From: Paraspadella gotoi
Lineage: Eukaryota > Chaetognatha
Assembly: GCA_051294375.1 (NCBI GenBank)
Contig: CM119271.1
Location: 10,469,427-10,533,426, forward strand
Reading direction: 5' to 3'
DNA length: 64,000 bases
Positions 26,644 to 36,900 of this stretch are shown here, one piece after another. The position numbers were made by a program, and so were the translations under genes. The notes beneath the pieces are model-generated. The model made no database searches, was not told where the DNA came from, and saw only the letters and a list, made by a program, of their open reading frames with translations. Every line of letters begins with the position of its first letter. The stretch's first letter is position 1.

Positions 26644-26809
26644 TTTTACTTTCGCCAACCGCGGTTTTCGCGGCTTTTGAAAATTTTTTTTTTTTAATTT
26701 AAAAAAAAATATTACCTAATTACCCTAACCCTAAACCCTCTTAACCCTAACTACCCCTAAACCACCCATAACCCTAACCCCTCCCTAACCCCAGTCGGCG
26801 AAAGTAAAA
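26644..26809. mobile_element. Small non-autonomous element with terminal inverted repeats, copy 2
   Basis: Ends TTTTACTTTCGCCAACC and AGTCGGCGAAAGTAAAA are inverted repeats. The interior repeats the order of copy 1 at 2532-2705: GGCTTTTGAAAA, A/T runs, then ACCCTAA-type blocks including ACCACCCATAACCCTAACCC. It is 166 bp long against 174 bp for copy 1. Confidence 0.75.
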
Positions 26810-27154
26810 GCAACCCTTTTTTTTCTGTACTTGTATTCTTGCAAGAATACATTTATAAATTGTTTTGTTAAAGTTAATGCCGATCTCGATTTTCATTGAG
26901 CTTTTCGTTTTATATTTTATTTTTTGATCTGTTTCGATATTCCGTTTTTTTTTTTCGATCCTCCAAAGTTTTCCTCGCCTTAAAAAAGTAATTCTAAACC
27001 GAAAAAGGAAAGAAAATAGCGCGGGCAGTCGGTTCACTTTGCACATAAATTCAATCCGCTGGAACTCCTTTCCTTATCGACTTTTGTTTCATCATCGTCG
27101 TTGATCGTCTCCATCGACGTCGTCGTCGTCACGGTTCATTTCGTTCACTTTCTC

Positions 27155-27245
27155 TCTCTCTCCTTCTCTTCTGCATTTTTCTCTCTATCTCTCTCTCTCT
27201 CTCTGGCTCTATCTCTCTCTCTCTCTCTGGCTCTATCTCTCTCTC
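27155..27245. repeat. (CT)n-rich tract upstream of Axin
   Basis: CT dinucleotide runs are interrupted by two CTGGCTCTAT units in tandem. The tract lies about 1.2 kb upstream of the first recognised Axin exon, in the presumed 5' region. Confidence 0.85.
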
Positions 27246-28399
27246 CCCCTTTTTTTTCGAAAAGAAAAAAAACCTTTATTCTTTTCTCGGGGCCGCCTTT
27301 GAAAATCACCGACCCACTCCTTTACGTTTCCGCGTTTCCTCCTCCGCGGCCCCGATCGAGCATCTCCTTCTCCGCTCGATCCGGGCCTCAAAGGAAAAAG
27401 CCTGGTCGGCGTCCGAATCGTCGTCGTCGCTTTTTCGTAGCATCAGCAACAGACGACGATAAAAGCGGAGCTGAATTCGAGGGATTCAATCCATTCGTCG
27501 ACAGCACAAGTTAAAGAAGGAGAAAATACGAAAAAGAAAGAAGAAGCCCTTTTCTTTCTTTCCTCTCTCCTGCTGCTTCTTCTCACCTCCGAAGATTTTC
27601 TTCTTCTTCTTCGTCCCAAATTTTGTTCTCCTTTCGCTTCTTTTTTTTTGGGAGTAAAAACAATGAAAGAATTTGGTTAACTTTATTTTCGTCTCTTTCT
27701 GGCGGAAGAGGATTTTTTCGTTGTTTTTTTTATTAAAAAGATGTCGAAGAATGGAGAGTCTCTCTCTCTCTCTCACACACACACACTCACTCACTCACTC
27801 ACTCGTTGGTGTGTCAGCTTCCACCTTTCACTCTTCCTCTTTGTTATCCCAGTATTCGTGCGTACGGAACGCGATAAAAAACCTACCATGGAAAGCTTTC
27901 GCTTTTTTGAGATTTATCCCCCAGTTTCATTTAACAAATTTTCACCATTTTACCTTCCAGATTTATACAATGTTGAAAGTATAACTAAATTACTTTACAT
28001 CTCCCGCGCGAGACGCGCCGTCAATCCGTGACGGGTTAAACTCGTTGTGTAGTTTTCGAAGCCTCGATTTCGATCATGAACTAGGATTTATGAAACGCCG
28101 AATCAAACCTTGAATATAAATCCCGACGCGACGCGACGACTACTGTTTCTACGTTTCATCTCGTAATTGTTTTGAAAATAGTATAAAATGGGATTATTTA
28201 AATCGGATTAAAGTTTCAAAAAACCGGGGACGTGTCGAGTTTTTTAAAAAAAAAGTAATATTCCTAACGTCGTCCGACATTCGAGCTGCGTTCGTCACTC
28301 TTACGTCTAACTCCCCCCCCCGCCGTTGAATGCGGGCGACGCGCGGCGTGACGCTCGCGACGCCGTCTCCGCCCCGTCGCCGCCACGACGTCCGCCAAG

Positions 28400-31300
28400 C
28401 CCTCTTCCGAGGAGCTCTACTACCCGGACCCCTTGGAGCCGCGGCCCCCCGTGCCGGGCGAGGAGCGGACCGGAAATGGTGCCCCCCCGGGGGTCAACAA
28501 CGTGACCCTCGGGGGGGCCTGGTCCTCGTCGGGCAACTCGTCCTCGGGCCGACCGGGCAAAGCCGCCTCCGTCGCCATGGCGTCGGTCAAGGCCGCCTCG
28601 ACGCCGCCCTCTGTCGCCACGCCGAGAAAGTCAAACCTGAGCGTCTCTCATTATGGCGCCGATGGATGCAAGGTTAATTTAGTTAATAGTTATTATTAAT
28701 ATTTATATAATATATAATTTAGAGTTTGCCGTGCTTTTCCATTATACGACTCCGTAATGAAAATAAACTTGTTAAGGGTTATTACATCAATATTACATTA
28801 AATAATCATCTCTTAGACACTTCCAGATAATTCAATCGAATACGTACTTACGTAATTTCTTGTAGATACAGAAGGCTTCATATTATAAAATGAGGTACCC
28901 CTTTTTTGTGACCAGAATCTGTTCCCACCAAACTACCCAATCGAATTTTATCAAATTTTACATATAAATGGAACTATCGACTATCGAACCGAATTTTGAT
29001 ATTCAACCCCTGACAAGAGATACAGGGTCCTGGGGTTGAACCCCTGGGGGGCCAAAAAAAGTTTAAAATTTTTTTTCATATTTTAATAATTTTTAGTTGC
29101 ATCAGGTGCATTGATATCTTAAACATATAAAAAAACATTTTAGAACTAAAATTGATAAATTTTTAATAATTAAGCATTGTTTGAACATGCATGATTCATC
29201 GTTTTACTTCTAATTTTCCAAAATTATTCCAAATCTGACTTGAACAGCTGATGTTCATGAAGATGAAAATTAAGGTAAATTAACATTTTTGAGGTAATAA
29301 ATACGTTTTTGTGGAAGAGTAAACGTCTGTGCTACTGTTCAAAACAAAAATAATTAAAAAATTTGGAAAAAAATATAATATCTCGGCTCAGGCGTCAAAT
29401 ATTGTAATTCGCCTCGATAGTTCTATTTGTATTCATTCCAAATTTCAATAAATTTGGTCAAGTAGTTTTCTCGGAACGTGTTCTGATCACAAAAAAAGGG
29501 TACCTCATTTTATAATATGAAGCCTTCTGTATTTATTCTTATGGATATATTTCTATGGTTGAATTTACTATCGGATTAATAGGATTATTTCTAATTTTTT
29601 CTATTTCGCCCAGACTTCGGAGGAGGATGCTCCTCTGGGATTCGAACCCGAAGGCAGCGCCTCATCGACGACGCCTCCCTTCACCGAGGCTTCCGGCACG
29701 CCCCCTTTCTACAAGTGGGCCGAGAACATCTGCTATCTACTCGAGGACGTGGACGGGGTCGACCTCTTCTCGAGGTTTTTGGAGCATGAGAACATTCTCG
29801 ACGTTCTACCGTTTTACTTCGCCGTCAAAGGTGGGTCACAACTTCGAGAGGGTAATGGGCTTTGTGGTTGTTCGGGTTATTTGATTTTGTCGCTACGAAC
29901 TTTGCTCTATTGTAATCATTGATGGCTCGGCTCCATCTGTCAAATTTTAAACCGTTCTTATACATATATTCTTTTAGTATTGTTTATATTTATTTGTGAC
30001 ATTTAGGCCTTCGTGACCAACAACTCCAATCCAAACCGGATAAAATCCAACAACTGATAAAACTCATCTTCAAAAAGTACCTTCGCGGAGACAGGGTCAT
30101 TCTGGTGCTAAAGGAAGGAACCAAGAAGAGTATCCAAGAGAAGATGTTGAACAAGAAGGAAGGGAACCAATTGGAGCCAGGTACATAGCTTAAAGAGCAA
30201 TACAATTAGGGGTTTGTGGCTAAATTTACATAGTGCGTACCACTCTCCGAATTCTTTATTTCTGTCATTAAATTACGTATAACCCGCGCGTTATCATTTC
30301 CCCCAGGAATCTTCGACGCGGCGCAGCAGGAAGTTCTAGACTACCTGGCCGGCGCCCCTTACGCGGCCTTTCTCAAGAGCGACCTCTACGTGCAACACAT
30401 CCAATGCGGCGGGCCCGAGTCTCTACCGGGCGAGAGCGTCGAGTCGTCGGGCTCTTCCTCCGGCGCTGGGAGCCACGCGGGCACGAGGCCCGTTTCGCAG
30501 GGGTAATAGAGCGACTGAATTGTCGTTACCTGCCCCACCTTTCGTATATTTATCCTAATTCTTTTCCTTCTCTCATTTCGATCATTAGTTATCTCCCGAC
30601 TCTCCACGAGAACGAAGAGCTCGAGCTCTCCGACGCTCTCCCTTCCGGCTCCGCGCGCGACGACTTCGTGCCCGCCGCCGCCGCTACAGCCTCGGCGCCG
30701 TCCGCCCGCTCCTCCGGCGCCGGGCCCTCGCCCAACGTGGTTCCGCTGAGTCTGAAGACGCTGATGGCGACGCGTCACTCTCGGTCGGCGACGGCCGGGG
30801 AATATCCGACGACGGGACGTGGACGGAACATCGATCATCAAGGGTAGGGGTGGATAGATGGGGTTGGAAAGGGTGGATAGATTGGGAAAGGGGTTGTTTA
30901 ATGGAGGAACGGAGTGGCTAGATGGGTAAAAGGGATGGATTCGATAACGAAACATTGAAATGTTTTTATGAATATATTGTTACGATTGTCGTTGTGGCGT
31001 TGTTATGGCAAGCAAACCGACAACACACACAAACAGAAGATGACCCCCTCATAAGCGTCCTGACGAACAGTGTTGAACCGTTACCAATTAGTTAATACTA
31101 ATAATCGTGACATTAATTTTTGTTTTCAGTCGATCAATCAATCCCTATCACATGAATTACTGCACATCGTACAATCCCGTTTCGGCACAAGACTCGGAAC
31201 TGCAGTCGCTCTCTAGCGACGCCTTGACCGACACCGACACCAAATCACTCACCGACTCCAGCGTGTGAGTAATTATTAAAAAAATAATAATAATTCGGCT

Positions 31301-33893
31301 ATTGATAATATTATGTGTCGTTTAGTACGTATCACACCTGGCTATTAGATGTGACGCGTGAATGAAAAGAGTATACGATTCTGCGAACCCCTCTCGTGCT
31401 CTTAAACCTAATTTTTTCCTGAATGTACCCAACCAACCTCTTGAAAAGTCTATCGACCCTCATGGTGACTTTGATCTCAACGCGCAAAATAGATTGGGTC
31501 GCGTTAATTTAACGGCTTTAATTATTCGCTCTTTACATGTGGATTATAAAAAAAAAGGAAAATAAGCCACGAATCGGTTAGAGGGGGAGAATAGAAACTT
31601 TTGGGTCGGTGAGCCTTCTCTCTTTTTAACGACGCCAATAAAACCTGCATAAAACGCCCGTCTGTTTACCGATAATAAAAAAAAAAATCTTCTGGGTCGG
31701 TTTTAATGAGTTAACCTCAGTGTAGAACCTCGTTATTTACATTTGACACGAGATTTTGTGGACTGAGCCTCTCCGAATAATTGGCCTTTTTGAAAAAAGT
31801 GAACTGAAGGTCTTTTTTTTTAAATTTTTACTTCTTCTCTCCTTGGTGCAGTTTTATGTGCGTCGTTTTCCGTGTTCGACATCCAATCGTTCATTCTGCC
31901 ATCGCAAATGGTTTATATTGTTTACGAGGGGGGGGGGAACAACGCGAGCTCGATTTCGATGTACGTGGTTGTTCTTGTTAAGACAGAAATCGGAGCTCAA
32001 ATGTTGGTCAATGCTATAATTATTACGAGACGGTTTCAATTGGGCAAATTTTTAACGTTCTTTGTCTCAAATGTTTTCTTCTTGAATCTCGGACACCCAT
32101 TGCTCCCCTTTTCTCTCCTTTGTCAGGAAGTTTGAAAGACATACTTCAACCACATGGCAAAAACACCGATTTAAAGAGGGGGAATAAAAATTACTTAGAA
32201 CCGAGAAAAAAAAATCGGTTTGCCTAATTTAATAATCGCGATCGGGTTCTTCTACGCAGCCTGGCCGAATCCCCGCTACCGAGAGCCCAAAACGCGAAAG
32301 CCTTAATAACAAAGTTTATATTATGAGACTCGCGTCCCCCTGCCGCGTCTTCGTTTGTGGCGAAGGCAGCGGCGTCTTTGATCTGTCTCTCTCTCGATTG
32401 GCTGGATTCTCCACCACTCTTCGCTCATTGGTCCAACCGGTTCATCGCCTTCGCCCTCGACTCGCCTTCTTTGAAGTTGTACCGGGCATGAAAATCCTCT
32501 CCCTTTCTTTTTTTTTTCTTTTTTTTTGTGTGAAGTAATCGTTTGACGTTGGGTGGAGAGTTTGTCTGTTATTATGCAATATAATAATAGAGTATTATTT
32601 GTCACCTTTTTTTGGTTGGGTGAGCATTGATAAAATTAAGTCTTTTGATAAAATGAAGTCATAATAGTTATATTTTAAATCAATTTCAACTTTTTTAATA
32701 ACTGGGGGAAAAAATGAATGTTATATTTCTAAAAAAAGATCCCAACGAAGCGAAAGACTTTGGCGATGAATTCTAGGTGAGAAGGTAGAAAGAGGAAAAT
32801 ATTTGTTTACACTTCGGACTCTGTTTACATTAAGATCCAAGGAAAGGCATCTGAAAGTAATCCGTTCGCCAGTTTAGAAGAGGGGGGGAAAGAATCGATG
32901 AAATAATAATATCCAGGTGAAGCAGGGATTTAAAAAAAAAAAGATTTTTTGGCAGGAATTTGTCGGGAACGGACGTGCTGTTTTGAAACTGTTTTTTTAA
33001 GTTTTTATACTTAGAAAAGTATTTGTAATTATATATTAATCGGATGGAGAAAGATATGAGCATTTCGTGGCGAGGTGGACCGATATAGAATTAATATTCC
33101 ATAAAGGAATTAAAAATTTGTATAATTTGCATTTTTCGTCTCTCGTTTAATCTCGGATGGCGACCAATAGTTTAAAAATTTATGCCTTTGAGTGATAGAA
33201 CTCTTTTTCCTAAGGTTTCTTCTCAATTTCCGATCCATCCGTCTTTTTCAGATGTTAAAATCTACGTACATCATTCAGACGCTTAATTCAATTATTGTGT
33301 CCTTGCCAGTTTGAATCCTTCCGCAGCCTCGAACACCTTTTAAAATTTCTGCTTTCAAAAATATAATTAGTCAAAATTAGTGTTAAAAACTTTGTTATAA
33401 ATAATTGAATTATAAATAAGAAGGCAATTATCAATTTAATTAAGGCGGGCTCTCTCTTTCTTCTTCAGGGATCGGTATCCTCTGAACGATCGGTTTCGCA
33501 AGCGACAGGCGAAGCAGGAGAACCGGGCCATCCGCCGCAGCGCCGACCAAAACCCGGACGAGCTCGTCACCCACCACAGATTCATTCCGGTAGGATGAGT
33601 GTCTCATTCAACACTTTAGTCGGGGAGGATTAATAATTTATTTGTATTGATATTTAAGTATATGCATTACTCAATATTGAGTCTATTTTACTGAAGAATA
33701 TATAAGCAAAGCACGCTTAGTGATGATACGAATGCCAATGCGGTTAGATTGTATTAATCTGCTGGGAGAGTTTTACTAAAGCAAAAGTTTAAAAAAGAAA
33801 AGGAATAAAATCCTGAAAGCCACAAGAATCACAACTTTTTTTCCTGGGCCGAATTTCGATTCTCTGGTGTATATTTATTGCTTTCCCGAACTC

Positions 33894-33954
<61 letters not shown>

Positions 33955-36900
33955 TCTTTTTTGTCTTATTTGAAACAGGAGCTAAACTAATACTGAGTGA
34001 CATAAAAGTAAAAACAACTCTGACACGCTTTGCTAAACATACAACTCATGCAATTTGCATCAATTGCCTACTCGATACAACCAAAATATCCATTTAAGTA
34101 TAAAAATAGTGTGAATAAATAAGAAAAGGGAAAAATGCATGTATATCTTTCTCTTACCTTGTCCCTCCCACTCAAGACCGAATCTGAAGCTAAGGTGATG
34201 ATAAATCTTTGTCTGTAACTAACAAATCAATGGTTTTTTTCGCTTTTCTACTTTTTATCTTCGAAATTACCCAATCACGCAATACGGTCCCCCCGCGATA
34301 AAAATCAAGAATCACCTTTTTTTTTTTACGCTCGAGTGCCGTTTGCTTTTTTTTTTATTGTCAAATTTAGCAACTGTTTTGGTTTTTTCGTGATCCGTTA
34401 ACTTGGGCACGTATCCCCGTCATCCTTAACGTTCATATAACCTCAATGCCGTCTCGCGGAAAAAAAAAAAGAAAAACAAACGAAATTAGTTGAGGGAAGA
34501 TTCAAGGATCAAAGTCGATAGATGAAACGCCGCGAGGGACGGGTTTTTCTCCGTGTGTGAGGGAGAGAAAGTTTTCTCTCTCTCTCTTCAGCTCTATCTT
34601 GCTCCCTCCCACCCCCCCCCTCCTTGACTGCCTCGTGTTCCGGGCCTCCAACTCTAAAAGTCGTAAAATCTGATGCTCGTAAATGAGGATCCGTTCCGCT
34701 CCGCGCGGATCGCCAGGATTTCGAGAAGATCGAGAAACCGGGGGGGGGGGAAGAAACCACCTCGATCGATCGAATCCAATCGCGAGAATTTCGCTTCGAC
34801 TTTAACAATTCATGACTATTGGCCAAGGTGGTCACTGGTTAATGAAATTCCTTTGCCCTCTTCTCTCAGTAATTGCCGAAACCTTTTAACGGCTGTCCAA
34901 ACTTTGACGTTGCTGCCTTGTTCCAGCATTTTATTCAGATGAGGCTTTTAAGCGGTCTTTTTCAAGTCAAAGATGAATAAAACCATAACGCGCATTGTGA
35001 AATGTGGATTTTATGGTGAATATTTGGCGATTGTCTTTTTAGCCTCATGTTCCCCCCCCCCGTCCCACATCGCCCTGATTTATTCGTCTCCCCACCTCTG
35101 CCCTTTTCGCTTCTCCTGTTCCGCTTTTTCGGCCTTGAAATTCAAACTTGCTCCATGTGGCCCGAAGCTTTGTTTTTCGCTTCTTTAGTTCGAAGAAATT
35201 TCCGTTAGCGTTGGGTGCTTGAGAGTGGAATCGCGCCTTTAACGAAAAGGCGGAACATGCGCTTCGACGATGGCTTCAAATAACGATTACTCGTAGAGAT
35301 AGAATAACGATGAAGTGAAGATTGGTCGCCTTTAAGATTTCAAGCTCCCGCAACGCGCCATGTCTTATCCACCCGACCCACAAACTTTTAATGCTAACCT
35401 AATCTTTTCTATTTCTCCAGAGGACGGAGCGTCTGCCCAAAGATGTGAAGCCTCTGGCGGAGAGCGATTGCGAACTCTTCGCCCGCGACCTCACGCAGAG
35501 ATTGGAGAAGGTTCTTGAAAAGCAGGTAAGGAGGGAAGAGGAGAGGGGTCCCGATCACAGTTAAGGTGAAACGTGTCCTTACTCTTTCCTCGTGCTTCCC
35601 AGATGAAAGAGGAAAAGCTGCAAGAGTCTCTTCGACTTTTGAGCGTCAACGAGAATCAAGAGCAGCACTCGAAGCAGCCCGTCGAGGAGCATCCGGCGCC
35701 GCCGCCCGTGCCGCGGAAGACCGGAGTTCCCTCGGCGCCGCCCGGGCCAGGCGTCGCTAATTCTCTCAAGGTGAGGGAGCGTCGTTAATTATTTACCATT
35801 TGGATGGAGGAATTAACAATAAGTTAATTGCGAATTTTAGGGATTAATCTTCACGACGCTCTTGGCTCCGCGCGGCGAAGGCGGAGGCGTTGACGACGAA
35901 GCTCAAGCTATCCTCGACGAGCACGTTTCCAAATGGGACAGATCGGGTCACCACACGCCGAGGTAAGATTAAAAAAAAAAATCCAACCCCCCCAAAAAAA
36001 CAAAAAACTGGACGTTTTGACATTTTGCTCAACTCTTTTCCCTCAGCCGAACGCGCTCTCCGCCCAACGGACGCAAAGGCGCCCAAGCCGGCGCCGCCTT
36101 CAACGCGCCGCCTCGGCATCGACGGCACAAGGGCGGCGCCATGTCGTCGTCGTCATTCGACGCCGGTTCCACCGACACCGCCTCCCTCGTTTCCAAAGAC
36201 TCGGGCGTCTCGCGCGACTACCTCATCCAATACCAAGGGCAGAATAAGGACCACGGCGTCGACGGTGAGAGAGAGAGAGAGAGAGAAAATATCAACGAAT
36301 CTCCAAGTGATACCGAGAGGCTCAGTGATGACCGAAAGGAGTCTGCAGTCCTGTTGCCTTTTCGAACCCACCTACTTCGTACTTTAAAAAAATTACATTT
36401 TATTTTTATATCTTTGATTAGTAATTTTCCCCATTATTTTCTGCAGTCGGCAAAACGGGTTTCCACCATCTCCACCCCGGCCACCCCCTCGCCTTCTACA
36501 AGAATCCTCCGGTCAGGTTTGGAGAAAATCGACGCGCGAAACGTCGCCCGCTTTCAGGTTTGAGATCCCCGATAGATAGCGTCTCCGCAGCGCACGAGAT
36601 ATGATATGGCAACAGCNNNNNNNNNNCCCCGATAGATAGCGTGTCCGCAGCGCAAGAGATATGCTATGGCAACAGCCGGGTTGCCTGTGATGCCCATTGG
36701 GATGGGGGCATCTCACTGTTGGCTTTGGGGGCTTCCGACCCTCAGTGACGCCTCCGGTCACTGGCGCGGTTACCCTAGGACGGTCTCGCTTTGCCAACGC
36801 AGAGGGAAGTCGTTAGGACTGTGGATGGAACACTACGCCTGGGATGGTGTGTTCCCCCTCTGAGCCAATGGATTTGGCTGAAGGATGGTGGACGTGAGGC

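Larger units (their letters stand above)
25299..28399. other. Spacer between ACC and Axin, including likely Axin 5' region
   Basis: After the ACC stop there is AT-rich sequence with an AATAAA near 26049. A small inverted-repeat element follows at 26644-26809. From about 27050 the sequence becomes CT-rich and includes CGTCGTCGTC and CpG-containing blocks, (CT)n at about 27155-27245, and (TC)n/(CA)n/(CTCA)n at about 27755-27805. This part resembles a 5' UTR/promoter region and probably contains the missing first Axin exon, but I could not find an in-frame ATG exon with a usable donor. Confidence 0.5.

Noticed and set aside
28330-28677. ATG-started open frame overlapping Axin exon 1
   Set aside because: It is in another frame. 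The frame carrying RPPVPGEE and joining to the RGS exon is the real one.
36540-36563. Later donor CTTTCAG|GTTTGAG for Axin exon 12
   Set aside because: It leaves the wrong phase and gives a stop in exon 13. The donor at 36517 restores the frame.
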